Origin: Zerene cesonia
Lineage: Eukaryota > Arthropoda > Insecta > Lepidoptera > Pieridae
NCBI RefSeq assembly: GCF_012273895.1
Contig: NC_052105.1
Location: 4,812,716-4,876,715 of the forward strand
DNA length: 64,000 nt
Direction: 5' to 3'
The position numbers and the translations under genes are program-made. The notes under the pieces are model-generated. The model saw nothing but the letters and a program-made list of their open reading frames with translations. It searched no databases and was not told the origin of the DNA. Below, piece after piece: positions 49,521 through 62,724 of this stretch (positions are counted from its first letter, which is position 1; every line of letters starts with the position of its first letter).

Positions 49521-50382
49521 CTACAAAAAGGTTTCACATATGAGACAATAAATACGTAATAGTACATCGACAATAAATACATAATAATACATATCTAAAT
49601 GATATAGATTTCAGATAAACTGTAATATTATAAAGACGGGTTCACTTGTAGCTGACAACCTATTTTACACTTTCATGAAATGATTTATTTAAATGGAAAA
49701 AGAGCAACAGACTGAGAGCCTATCTCTCTATCGAACAGTTTCTGTAGGTATATATATGTTAAGGAAAAATCTAAGATCTGAAGTCGGAGATTTATTTTTT
49801 CTTTTCTATAAATTTGAACAAAGTTTTAAAAATAAGAATAATAATCTTGATCAAATTAATACATGCATAAACACAAGTTAAAAATTTAATTGATCCATGT
49901 TGATGTAATTTTTTGTTAAAACAAACAGAAAACCTTTGTCTCTTAGCAAGGTTCCTTCTATTGGGGAAAACAAGGGCCGGCGTAAAATAAAGCAATGAAT
50001 GAAATACGCGTGCACTATAAACTTTACGATTTGTCTATAAATACGGTACGAGGGCAAGAAATTGGGTGAATTGTGATTTTAACTATGTACAAATATATAT
50101 CTTCGTTTTTGGGAACGTCAGTTGAAATGGGTAACAATAATAAAATTAAAATGTTATGTCGTTTAAAATATGTAACAAAGATTTTCGGCAACCTATGAAC
50201 TTATTTCCAAATGCAACACATGCATTTTAATACTTGAATTTTAAAAGAAAACAATAACAGTATCAAGCATCTGCAAAAGAATTCTCAAAGCGCATCAGTC
50301 GGCTTGTCTCACCCAGACTGCAACTAAATGCACATAAAGAATGCGAAATTCCAGCATTTGAAAAAAGGCTTAGTAAACTGAC

Positions 50383-50439
50383 CTGGATCGAGAAAACGAC
50401 GAATAGAGCGGCGAGTATAAAGAGTATTTCACGGTTCAT
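50383..50439 (-). CDS. Nested secreted-protein gene, exon 1 (signal peptide)
   Basis: The ATG at 50439 opens MNREILFILAALFVVFSIQ, a classic signal peptide (basic N-region, hydrophobic core), and the exon ends at GTCAGT in phase 0. A longer frame to 50463 begins with GTG and is not a plausible eukaryotic start. Joining the five exons gives 247 residues: a secreted protein with six Cys at 97, 119, 155, 165, 205 and 227 and sequons at N93, N115 and N164. The pattern loosely recalls insect TsetseEP/DUF725-type secreted proteins, but I cannot confirm any family. Confidence 0.85.
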
Positions 50440-51765
50440 CTTTGAATGTTTGTTCCAATTCACATCTCAACTGTAACACATCCTTTGGAAATAATTTTAA
50501 ACTCGTTTGCGAATAGTTTATTGAATACACAGTTACCAGTTCATTAATGAGCGAACAACTGAATGTATACTTGTTTCTTTGTTCGTAATTGTTTTCGCTT
50601 GGGGCTGCGATTGAGCTGGCAATTGTTTTGATTAGCTCTTGTACACATGGCTTATGATTTATATTATTCATAACAAATTATTGGTAAACATCTCATTTTA
50701 ATAGAGATAATATCAACATTGAGATATGAAATGAGAGTAATCGAGAAAATATGCACCTACTCTAAATGTATAAAACAATGTATCTACAGTCAGAGCGGTA
50801 GCTTCCTTTAAAGAAAACCAAAGACACCACTTTTATTGTGTAATGATTAGTTTTTTGCCCTTTAAAGTTATCGGGTATAAAATCTGTATTAGTTATAGGA
50901 GAAAAACTACATCGTGGTTATATCAAAATCTTTCCTGTTTGTGCACACACCTGGAATCGCATTTAAGAATGTAAAAAAATCATTAACAAACTTACAACTT
51001 AACCAGTGTAATATAAATTCTAGAAAATTTCGAATCGTGCAATTGTTAAATATCCTACTCTGGGAATTGCGTTTCTGTATCACAGCGGCTATATTTACGG
51101 GTTAATAAATTTTCATGCAATCTCGCTTTGTACTTACTCTATATATAAACAGAACACTTTTGATGTTGACTAAACATTTTATTGCTTTTTGTTGAAAATG
51201 TATATATGGCTTGTGGAACGCCAATTTGAATATGAATTTGCAGTAAGAATTTAAATGTATTCGTTGTTATATTGAACGCGTCTTAACATTCAACGAGCAA
51301 AGATTAAGCGGCATATTGCATTACAATGGAATACCGACTGCTTAATTTCCATAATTTCCTTTGTTTTTTTTAACGATGAATGATACACGGGCATATGAAA
51401 GTTGTTTGAAGATATTTATAAAATAAGTACTCCCGTAATATAAATAGATATGTTAGTGTTAAATAGCAAATTTGATATCTGTTGTATTAAAGCATGTTTT
51501 TGGGAATATTCTTAGAAGGGAAGTAAAATAATATTTACATAAGACAGCGCCATCTAGTTCTTTTGACTTGAATTACAATGAAGGTAAACTACGTGTTTGG
51601 ATAAGTTACAAGGTGTTAAAATAACAAGACGTTCATAGATGGAGGCGATGTTTTTGCATTTGAAGACCTAGTTTAAATACATGATGGCAGTTATTATATT
51701 TAAGCTAGGCCTTGAAAACAATGGAAAAAGGAACATGGTTTTGTTTTCTTACGCATTAAATATAA

Positions 51766-51964
51766 TCCTACTAGTATTATAAATGCGTAAGTTTGTAAGG
51801 ATGTGTGTGTGTTTGTTGCTCTTTCTCGCAAAAACTAGTGAACCGATTGAAATGAAATTTGGTACGTATATAACTGAACAACTGGAATAACATATAGGCA
51901 ACTTTTTATCCCGATATTCCTACGGGATACGGACTTACGCGGGTGAAACCGCGGGCGCATCTAG
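51766..51964 (+). mobile_element. Short non-autonomous Helitron-like element (intact ends)
   Basis: A 199-bp copy from TCCTACTAGTATTATAAATG to GCATCTAG, inserted precisely between A and T. The interior matches the copies at 15.0, 27.3 and 32.6 kb. ACGCGG-GTGAAA-CCGCGG forms the 3' hairpin. Confidence 0.9.
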
Positions 51965-53399
51965 TTGTCTATAAGTGTAATAATTGCGTAGCACATTGGA
52001 AGAAGTTTTTGTTTATTGTGACGTTATCATATCATCATGTATAGGTTCTTCGAGTTTCAATCTAAAGCCTAATTTAACTTATTAGCTTGAACCCGGAGTA
52101 ACACTTGCCTGATAATAAAATAGAATTTGTGCTGTTTCACATATAATACAAATAAAACTCCTCCATAATGTATTATTAGTTTGATTAACTTTCTACACGC
52201 GCGTAGGTATATACAGTAAAACCATGTACACTATTTATGCAGAAGTTTTTGACTCATCGTAAATATTCATAAACCCGCGAGCCATTACTTTAAAAGTATT
52301 TTAATTAAGCAAAAGTGTACTTTAAAATAAATTAATAGCGGCAAAAGGCTTGCGTAACACGGCATTATATATTATTAAGATAGTTTTGTTTATATCGTAG
52401 CGCCATTTGAGTTTAGTAAAAGTTTTTATAGTTTTCTCATTAAAATCTTTCAGTTTCTGTTGTAAGATAACAAAATTTTAATACCCTATAGCTGCTGCTA
52501 CCGAAATAATACGAGGTATTTTTTAAAGTGAAAGACATCATGACACTTATGATTATTAATTTAAAGCAATTAATTTTTGTGGGAATAATTAATTCGTACT
52601 TTCATTAAATTTATCTCTAGAAGTGTCTACGCTATTAAATTGTATGTATTCAATGTTCTCATAAAACTTTACAGTTGAAATGAACCCGAATGGCGTAGGC
52701 TTTTTGTTACAATTTTCCTCAGTAATAAAATGGGGTCTTTTAAACGCGATGAAGCAGAAAATGCTGAGTTAGAGCTACATTCGTTCGAATAAAATGAAAA
52801 TTTATAATCAGATGCATTGAATGTAATAAAGATATGTTCCACTTAGAGTACAATTCAACTGAAACTTTGCAAAACATACATTTTTATTATTTTATTTGGT
52901 TATATTTATATTAACATTTCTTGTTCTTTTAATATTTTAGTCAAATCCATTTTATAAACATACGAAAATAGGTTACTTTAATATGAATATAGCTTGTATT
53001 CTTTCCCTTATTTGGGCTAATAAGTGAGAATGCCATGCTTATCTGTACCTTAGAAGACTTTTCACATTATTTTCTTTTATATGCAGAAGTTTTCTCGCGT
53101 GAATTTTGGCACGTACGTACGTTGTAAAACCCTTAGCATGCCATCACGCTTTCATAATGGCGACCTTAAAGACCGACATTTAACAAACAAATCGTTTAGG
53201 TATTTATCTACAATAGCGAGCAAGGGCATTATAATTTTTTGATAGTGATGCTTTTGGATAATCAAATTATCCGTGAGTGTCATAGGCGATATTTTATCTT
53301 GTTTTTAAACCGGGTCAACCCGCTGGAGAAGGGCGAATAAATACAGCGTAAATATAAACCTAAAGGTTATTTTGATACAAGAGCAGACAACAAAATTTA

Positions 53400-53645
53400 T
53401 GTGGACATTGGTAAGCGATCGTTACTGCCAATAAACGATGCGTAGGCCACTTTTAAGGGATAACTGAAAAATGGTTACGTTGGGTAGGCCTCCAGCGCCC
53501 CTACTCACCGTACGAAGCATTCGCATGCTACTGTTTCAAACCGAACTTCTGCAGAAGTATGGTACGACGATTCCCCGATGTGAGTTGACCCAATTCGTGC
53601 ATCAGCGTACTACACTTCTACACGAGAAATACATTGTCTCATCTC
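53400..53645 (+). repeat. Old copy of the 29.5-kb dispersed repeat
   Basis: 'ggtaagcgatcgttactgcc', 'ggcctccagcgcccctactc' and 'gacccaattcgtgcatcagc' correspond, with many changes, to blocks of the repeat at 29.5 kb. The 60-codon frame inside is not a gene. Confidence 0.5.
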
Positions 53646-56475
53646 GCCTTTAATTATTCATGTGTTTGTGATTTCATAAGTTATAAATAATTTATTCATG
53701 AAGAATGACGATCTACACTTTACCAACGCTAAAACGAAATTAAAGCTTTTAAAAGTGAGCACATCTAGTCATACATTACGTATGTCATTACGTTCTCATG
53801 CTCCCATCACACAGTCTAATCTCTCGGCGTTTCTTTGTGCTTCAAAAATCCAATTACGTGTGTAAAAATAGAAGTGTGCATTGTTAATTTTGCTTTAGGT
53901 TTTGTTTCGTTGTTCTTAAACTGATGCATAGATTGATGCTCCGTCGGGTATGAATTGGCAGGATTTCTCTGCATGTTTGCCATTCATATCGTTATTACAT
54001 GCCCTTCTGGACGAATAATTGATTAGTCAATTATTCGCTTAAAGGGCACGTATAATGAATTTTCAGGCGTCATTACGCAATTAAACGTGATTCGATCTTC
54101 TACGTAGTTATACACAAAACAGTTTGTAATGGAATGAATGGTGTCGCTTTTAATAATTTGGCAAACTAAGGCAATTCCAACTTAATGCCACTTTCAATTT
54201 GGTCAGTCGTAAAGGCCTGGGCCGGTTCAATTAGCATTTATTCGTTAGTGTAACTTTGAATGCTTTTAAGTGCCCCGCTCGTGTCATGTTACATAGTGTT
54301 GCAATTACTTAAACTTTCCGTATCCTTAAATTGTCATCTTTAGGGTTGTAAAAATAGATGAATATTTTTCTTGTACTTTTTAAAATGCAATTTTTAGGCA
54401 ATATCCAATTTTTAATAATAACAGTTCAGACCAAATAGTAAGTTCACAACGAAGCAGAAATTCTGTCATCTTTAGTATTGAATATCAAGCTTTATTTACG
54501 CGTGTAAATAATTTTATGCGTATTGTATTTGCATTATTGTACCTCATCATCAAGGATTAAGTTGAAAAGCTCATTAGGGGTTTTAGCGGCGAGCTTATAG
54601 AAATTCGCATTTTAAATTTTGCAAAACAAATTTTAAATTTTAACATATATAGGAAATAATAAAAGAAAGAGAGAATTAAATAATCATTTTTAACATTGTA
54701 GAGTTAAACTTATTTTATCTAATGGTATTGATTTAAATTAAAACGAATAAGAATACTTCAGGACTTGTGTTGGTATTTTAGTGTTTGTGTCGAATTGAAG
54801 TCCAAAATTACTCATATTGTGTAGAAAAAACTATCAAAGTAGCGCGCCTAAGCTGAAAGTGCAAAGACTTCTTGTGTATTGTCACAACGAACGCCGCTAC
54901 GAAAATTTTCACCGAAGCGTACCCGATGCTACAGAAGCAATTCTGGATAACGATTGCCTTACGTGTATTCAGCTTCCAGTTTCGCCTTTCTAATCTCAGA
55001 GTTGCATTCAAGCGGCTCACTATCGTATTGTGTGGGAATCTTTGATTAGTAAGCGGCAATATTGTGCTTTTTGAAGCAATGTTTGATCGCAGGCTATCAT
55101 CCGTTATTGTGCATGTATGATCGCTTTACGCTTGGTCTTTATAATTAATACATCTTATTTTGCAAGGGCTAACATTGTTAGAACATTTAAAAAGTATTCC
55201 ATTTGGTGTGTATCCTGTTTAGTTACGATTATTAAAAGGTCTATAAAAATAAATAAAAATATTGAATAATCTTAATTATTTTTATTCAAACTATTCAATT
55301 ACATACACAAATTATCTCACAAAGAAAGAAAAACATAAACGCTGATTGTAAAAATCTTTGATTTCATTTATAATTCTATTTAGCATAAAAACTGCGTCTT
55401 TTTAAAATCATGTTTACAATATTTTTATATTTAATGCATATTATAATGCGATATTTGTGCAAAAGATATCCGTTTTATTTTCATGAACATTAGCATGCTT
55501 TGAATATATGTATTTTTATTAATGTAAATATTATGCATTAAAACCATTTAATTTTAATATCTTAGTATGTAAAAAATATTTCACTCCCGCCCCGGATACG
55601 AACAGAACTTTATATTTTTATCCTGTTTATATATTATTTTTATACCGTAAAATACGATACATGCAATCCTTATAAGTCACATTAAAAAAGTAATAAATGT
55701 ATATGATTTATGTGATGTTTTAAATAGGGGCTATAAAATAAATATTATACGGTACTTCGCTGTTATATTATGTCGAGTACTCTCCCATCTTTCCATCCGC
55801 AGGCAAACCACAACCTTGAGGAAGTAACTCTTAACCTTTGTATAAAATAAATAACGGATGAGGGAGGGCCTTTGTGGAGTTTTTGTTCTTAATTACCTAC
55901 CTCTTTTCATCTTCGCGTAAAATTATATAGAATTTATTGAAAGGTCTTTGTTATTCGATTAGTGTTCACTCGAGGGTATCAAGGATTGCAACGTGAAATT
56001 CTCAAAGATCTATTTTATTTAAAACCATCTTATTCAATAACAAAGCCTGAAGTTATTTTTGGGAAGGCGTTATATCCACTTAATATGATTAATCAAAATA
56101 AGTAGACAAGACTAAGGCTTAGGGGAATTTTTTTTCCAGGTTAAACTTCTGTTTAACGATCTGAAAGAATAATTTGTATATAAATGAAAAAGTTTTGTAC
56201 AATTGTGCTCGTACATTCTCTCAGTTCGGCCTATTCATTCATTTTACTAATATCATATTAAGATACTAATCAAATTTTATAAAAATTCTTAAAACAATGA
56301 AATTAATATTCTAAATATTGACTGCAGTGATAATGTCTAAATGTTGTAACATAGCAGCGTCTATCTATAATAGAAATCTTTTAGTTGTAATGTGAATTAT
56401 GAGAAGACTGAGTGTATTGCATTTTGTAAGTTAATTTTATTAAATATAGACTAGATATTTCCAAGTGTTTACGTT

Positions 56476-57475
56476 NNNNNNNNNNNNNNNNNNNNNNNNN
56501 NNNNNNNNNNNNNNNNNNNNNNNNNNNNNNNNNNNNNNNNNNNNNNNNNNNNNNNNNNNNNNNNNNNNNNNNNNNNNNNNNNNNNNNNNNNNNNNNNNNN
56601 NNNNNNNNNNNNNNNNNNNNNNNNNNNNNNNNNNNNNNNNNNNNNNNNNNNNNNNNNNNNNNNNNNNNNNNNNNNNNNNNNNNNNNNNNNNNNNNNNNNN
56701 NNNNNNNNNNNNNNNNNNNNNNNNNNNNNNNNNNNNNNNNNNNNNNNNNNNNNNNNNNNNNNNNNNNNNNNNNNNNNNNNNNNNNNNNNNNNNNNNNNNN
56801 NNNNNNNNNNNNNNNNNNNNNNNNNNNNNNNNNNNNNNNNNNNNNNNNNNNNNNNNNNNNNNNNNNNNNNNNNNNNNNNNNNNNNNNNNNNNNNNNNNNN
56901 NNNNNNNNNNNNNNNNNNNNNNNNNNNNNNNNNNNNNNNNNNNNNNNNNNNNNNNNNNNNNNNNNNNNNNNNNNNNNNNNNNNNNNNNNNNNNNNNNNNN
57001 NNNNNNNNNNNNNNNNNNNNNNNNNNNNNNNNNNNNNNNNNNNNNNNNNNNNNNNNNNNNNNNNNNNNNNNNNNNNNNNNNNNNNNNNNNNNNNNNNNNN
57101 NNNNNNNNNNNNNNNNNNNNNNNNNNNNNNNNNNNNNNNNNNNNNNNNNNNNNNNNNNNNNNNNNNNNNNNNNNNNNNNNNNNNNNNNNNNNNNNNNNNN
57201 NNNNNNNNNNNNNNNNNNNNNNNNNNNNNNNNNNNNNNNNNNNNNNNNNNNNNNNNNNNNNNNNNNNNNNNNNNNNNNNNNNNNNNNNNNNNNNNNNNNN
57301 NNNNNNNNNNNNNNNNNNNNNNNNNNNNNNNNNNNNNNNNNNNNNNNNNNNNNNNNNNNNNNNNNNNNNNNNNNNNNNNNNNNNNNNNNNNNNNNNNNNN
57401 NNNNNNNNNNNNNNNNNNNNNNNNNNNNNNNNNNNNNNNNNNNNNNNNNNNNNNNNNNNNNNNNNNNNNNNNNNN
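56476..57475. other. Assembly gap (exactly 1,000 N)
   Basis: A run of 1,000 undetermined bases, a round number that suggests a scaffolding placeholder rather than a measured length. Any open frame spanning it is an artefact. Confidence 0.99.
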
Positions 57476-57570
57476 CCCCCCATATCTGGAGGGCTTTCCC
57501 CTATCCGCCACCTGGGGACGCGCCCGATGGGAGACCAGAAACTCCACACGGGTTGGTCTTGAAGCCTGCA
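57476..57570 (-). repeat. LINE-like GC-rich fragment at the gap edge
   Basis: Directly after the gap, 'tatctggagggctttcccct', 'atccgccacctgggga' and 'gggagaccagaaactccaca' are GC-rich and unlike the surroundings. The wording resembles the 5' region of insect non-LTR elements read on the minus strand. The gap was probably caused by this repeat. Confidence 0.45.
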
Positions 57571-59814
57571 AAGTTGAACAAGATATAAACAAGACGAAAG
57601 TTATTTTATCTATTTGAAAGATAGTCTGTATTGTAGCTTCCTTTAAAAATGATCAATGGTTTGATTAGTCGTTTTTAAGTTTCGTACCCAACCCTTCCAA
57701 TACGAATAATGGGACGTTATTAATAAAATTTCGCTCTCCGTCTTTCATATTAATAGGAGTATTCCTACGCTTTATTCCAATTTTATATTACGTATTTATC
57801 CCCATCAACACGTAATGAGTAGCTCGGTTGTAGTATTTATTGATAACCATAATTAAATTCATCATGCTTGAAACGGAGTCGTATGTGCTGTGTTTAAGCA
57901 ATTTATGTGTAAGTGTATTGATGTATGCATATACTTTCTTAGTAAGACCTATGATATACCTAGATTAAGGCCCAGGATTGCTAAGTATTAAATAAAATTT
58001 TGCATTAAAATGACAAAAGCTGAAGCTGAAAAAACTGCTTTGAAGTGTTTCAGCGAGTTGAGTTGAGAGATTATCTGTAACCATTTTGAAACAGTTACTT
58101 ATGAAAGGATTTTTATGAAAAATGAAAGTGGAGAGTTTAAATTATTAAGACAAACTAATCTTGTAAATACTGTTTATGTTTGTTATTTTAGTTTTTAATA
58201 CCAAAATGAAATTATCGCACACTAAATATTCTTTAAAATAAATGTATTCATAATTGTCTCTTTGAAGCCTATATTGTGTAAAAGTTTCTAAAAGTAACTA
58301 AACTGAATAAGTATGTGCCATATAGTTTTGGGAATAAATATGAGAATTATTGTATAACACTAAGGTAGACAGGAGAGAAACAATGTTTACGTGGGCTATT
58401 GCTTTCCTAATATAACTTAAGCGTCGTTTTACAAAGCACACAGAGGCATCATAATTTTATTGATTGAACTTTGAGCTGTTCTCAAATTCAAGTTTACAAG
58501 TTATTTAGTTTTTTTTTAAGTCAACATCGGCAAATATCGCAATACAGCGTTTTAAAGAAATTAGTTTTTTTTTTAGATAATAAATATGCTTTTAATAACA
58601 CCAGAACGCGAATCTTCAATGTTTATAATCAACTATTACAAATTTTTGCATTTTGGCTACGTACAATCTATGTATCCAAAATAAAAAAAAATAATAATTA
58701 AAAAAATCTGATCACATGGCCACTTACATAACTCAAGAATCGTCGTATAAACTGAAAACTTTTTTCATAATTACATTATTATTTCTATTCGTGTTTGCAA
58801 TTCAGTCATTTATTTTTATCCTCCTTAGGTTAGTTAGAAATAATCTTCAATGTAATAATGAAAGTGATGAAATTAAACAGTCCAATTACAGCGGATAAGT
58901 TCAAACGAAACTTTCGAAATGCTCTCTGTTCTGTGCGATTAAATTTTTCTACAAACAGTTGGCTTTATTGTCTAAAGGAGTCTTGTTTGCTGTTATTGAC
59001 AATACCGCACCTCGGCTTATTGTATTAGCTTCGTTCTAGATATTGTGGGAAATTCCAAAGGAGATATCTGCTTTTATATAGCGCTGTCGACAGCTTTATG
59101 TATGTAACGTGATATTAATTAATTTTGGCCTGTTCTATCGTAAATACGCCTTAAAACTTATTATAAGGCTTATAATCATGATGGTTAACAACGATATTCC
59201 GGCTAAGTGGAAGTTGAACTCGCTAATAGGTGTCCCGCACTATTATAATTATATAAATTCTGATATATTAAGTACCTATCTATTTCGACTAAAATACAAC
59301 AAAAATATAAAAAATACGTTTCCTATACTGATTTCTATAAGACGAGCCGCGTTGAATATAAATCTACCTTCATTTCAGCCTGTTTCATAAATGTGTAATA
59401 TTTTTTTAGTATCTAATACTATTTATTATATTTTACGATGAAATAAATAAGTTGTATGAGAGAAAAGGATCCTTTAATCAAATATATAAGCAGACATTTA
59501 GTAAGCTATATTGAATAATTTACGACATAAAATAAATGCCCTATAATAACAGAATTTATAGTGTTATTTTTATGCGTATAAATGGTTATTATGTAAATGC
59601 AAGCTTCGTTAATATAGCCATAGAAAAATGTTGTGTAAGATTTAAGATGAGTTAGCATTCGCAATTTTAGTAAATATAAATTGTATATACATTGAAATTG
59701 CAGTTATGTTAGACTTTAACATAGTTGAAGGAAAAATACAATATATTATAGGATTGCAAAAATCTGAATATTGCAGCAAAACATAAATAGGTAATTATTT
59801 ATTATTTATTTATG

Positions 59815-59972
59815 ATAGTCTCCCGTCCGCGGCTTCGCTCGCCTCCGTGTTGTTCTTAGCTTTCCCTAGACTATTCAGAATGCACCAGAGTCATGATTAT
59901 TAAAATCAGACCAGCCATTCTCGAGTTTTAGCGAGACTAACGAACAGCAATTGATTTTTATATATAAGATTA
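59815..59972 (-). repeat. Dispersed lepidopteran repeat
   Basis: 'cccgtccgcggcttcgctcg', 'aaaatcagaccagccattct' and 'agcgagactaacgaacagca' are blocks of a repeat family widespread in moths and butterflies. Neither end shows target duplications; possibly a Helitron-like relic. Confidence 0.55.
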
Positions 59973-61766
59973 AGCCTTTATCCGTCTCCAGCCTCCCAAC
60001 TATCACCATAAAAATGTGTTATATAAGCGACATGAAATAAAGATGCAAAAATATCGCATAGATACATTATATAAGTAAATTCAACGCATAACACTATCTG
60101 TCTATTTATATGTATGGATGATTTTTTGGGACTCCGTCAGGGAATGTCGACGTAAACTTACATCATGCATAAGAAATAAGGTTAAAAAGTGATTTTGTAT
60201 ACATACTAATATTACAAATTGCTTATTGTGGATACAATTTAAAGCTATAATAGGGTTAACACTTTATATTACAATCCACACAGTCTGCAATAGTTGTCTA
60301 TTTTATAGTTTCTGTGTATCATTTGTTCCCGAAACCCAAAAGTTGAGAACTAGTTTCAATCTAAGACCACATTGCAAACCTTCCCTGAAATTTCAGTCTC
60401 CAGTGAATACATTGCCTCTTATTCTACGCTTATTCACATCGTTGTTAAATACACGAAGCGATGTACGATAAGGTTCGCGTGGTTTCCATTCTCTTTGTTA
60501 TATAACGGTTAAAGGCATTTGGTGTTTTGTAGGGGGATTATCTATCCTTTTCTAATCTGCGATGAGCTTAAGCCAAAAAGCTATCTTTGAATGCTTATGA
60601 GTGCTTCTAGTTTCATTTACATAGTTGTTTTAGTTTGACCTTGATTTTATTTCAAGGCCGTGGCTAAATGTTAAAACAGTACAGACAAATTAAAATAGCA
60701 ATGTATACAATACGATACATAGCTTCTGATGTGCTCGATTCGCTTTACATTCTTCTCTGAAGTTTTTACGGATGATCCATACAGAAATTGAAGAATATAA
60801 AAATCTACACTAGTTATTTTATTGTAACTGTTATAAACTGTTACTGATAAACTTATATTAAGTTACATGTATCTTATTGTTATATGTAACGCGTCGCGAT
60901 TGTTAGGTTATGTTTAGTGGATTGCTCTGTTCTTGTCTGGTGGTCATTGCACCGAAAACTTACCGTCATAAAATATATCAAAAGAATTCTGAAGATGATA
61001 ACAATACCTAGTACACCTCTTACAATACGAATTGTCACCATCAGCAAGGCATTTCCCTTCGGAACACAACAACCTCGAACTGTATGTGAAAACAATATTA
61101 GCATCATCCCATTTCTAAACTCATTACGAAATCTCATAGGAATAACAACATAACATTATAATATTTACCTTTGTTTAATATAAACATAACGATAGCGATT
61201 CAATTACTTATGTAATGTTAGAAATTAAATATAATTCGCACTATAAATTTAACCGAACTATTCTCATTTTGCGTAACCGCTTCCAAACAAATATCATGTT
61301 AAATTTAACGTGTAAACGTTTAACAAAGCAAATTAATTAAGTGGAATGAATTGCTTTAGCGAACACGTTGTTTTGAATGAAAAATTGCTTGCGGAATATG
61401 AGCTGCAATGAATGAATAATTAAGTGCTTTTATAGATAAATTAACGTCTTATTATAATCCCCTTTTTGTTTTTAGCAACTATTATGAACTGGTTTTAATA
61501 TACACGCACAATGAAAGGATTCTTCGAATAGATTTTATTTTCCAATTGGCTATTATTTTCCTATTCTCATGCTATGCATCACGGTTTCTATGATGTTTTC
61601 TTATTCGATGTTTATGATAATATATAAAATAACGTATTGAAAAAAGCTTGATAGACTCAAATGGAGGCTCTTATTGTCGAGGGCAAGACTTGCTTTAACC
61701 TCAAGCCCACTCATACTTCATAACTTACACATTCACAAACACATTCTTCATACGGGTGCACTCGCT

Positions 61767-61925
61767 TGTTTCTATACTTTATTTATTTATTTATATACTT
61801 TATTGTGCTGCCGACAAAATGCAAAAACAAAAACAAAGCTGTTTAAGTATAACTAATAGGATGATATGGCACAGAAAACGGCCTTATCACTTATAAGTGA
61901 TCTCTACCAGGCAACCAACTGAAAG
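61767..61925 (-). repeat. 3' end of a LINE relic (same family as 21.5 kb)
   Basis: 'tttatttatttatttatata' at the left and 'cggccttatcacttataagt' plus 'gatctctaccaggcaacc' at the right match the arrangement at 21.5 kb. Only the 3' untranslated end remains. Confidence 0.65.
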
Positions 61926-62544
61926 ATAGATAGCAACTACAATATGTAATACCTAACTAATTAATTCTCCGCGTCTTTTTTCATAAACAATGAGTTTTTC
62001 TATTATTTCAAAATTTCTACAATTGGTTTGTTTATCCGAGTGTTTGAGATCTTACAGGTTTAAGCTTAGGGTTTTACACCTACCATAATCACCAGATTCC
62101 CTATTTAACTCTTCTCATACTATTTTCTTTTACATGTTACATGTGTGTGGAAAGAAATAAGAAAAAGAATAATATTTTTATTATTATTTTTTTTATTTTG
62201 ATTAATTTACATTGGGTCATTGTGGTACTCCAGTAAGTAATGAAAAAGGCGCTTAATAATATAATAACAATGAAACAGGTAAAAGTTTAGTAATATCGTA
62301 TAAACGAGGTTTTCTTAATAATTTTCTAAGATACACACAATGTTCACAGCATTTAATCAATTTAAACTCTCTTCAGCGCTTGTATTTGCAATGTAAATGT
62401 TGTATTTCTTTAAAAAGGCGTGCGGTCTCGTCAAACATTCGCGCGGCTCACTTTGCTCATTTGAAGACGATTACTTTCTATGAATAATTGTGAGATCTCT
62501 TTTTTGTGACGTGTTTTTAATTTGTAATTATATAACTTATCTTT

Positions 62545-62724
62545 CTTAATATATATAAATCTCGTGTCACAATGTTTGTCCTCAATGGACTCCTAAACCA
62601 CTTAGTCGATTATAATAAAATTCGCACACCATGTGCAGTTCGATCCAACTTGAGAGATAGGATAGTTTAAATAATTTTAATTACGATAAATGACAACCCG
62701 GGCGGAGCCGGGGCGTGCAGCTAG
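62545..62724 (+). mobile_element. Second family of short Helitron-like element
   Basis: From 'tatataaatctcgtgtcaca' through 'gtgcagttcgatccaacttg' and 'agagataggatagtttaa' to 'ggcgtgcagctag', followed by T. CCCGG-GCGGA-GCCGGG forms the 3' hairpin. It differs in sequence from the 200-bp family but shares the CTAG end and hairpin. Confidence 0.75.

Larger units (their letters stand above)
50440..56475. other. Noncoding, upstream of the nested gene
   Basis: Contains a Helitron-like element at 51.77 kb and a decayed repeat at 53.4 kb. The first few hundred bases should hold the nested gene's promoter, but no distinctive TATA box was found. Short frames here have no supporting features. Confidence 0.6.

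Noticed and set aside
50440..50463. Extended N-terminus of the nested gene
   Set aside because: The extended frame begins with GTG; the ATG at 50439 starts a proper signal peptide.
56381..57592. Open frames spanning the N run
   Set aside because: They exist only because undetermined bases cannot encode stops.
58716..58898. Small membrane protein gene
   Set aside because: Single short frame in extremely AT-rich DNA, with no splice, family or composition support.
60880..61153. Overlapping frames on both strands near 61 kb
   Set aside because: Neither peptide resembles a known family and no splice sites fit; chance frames are likely.
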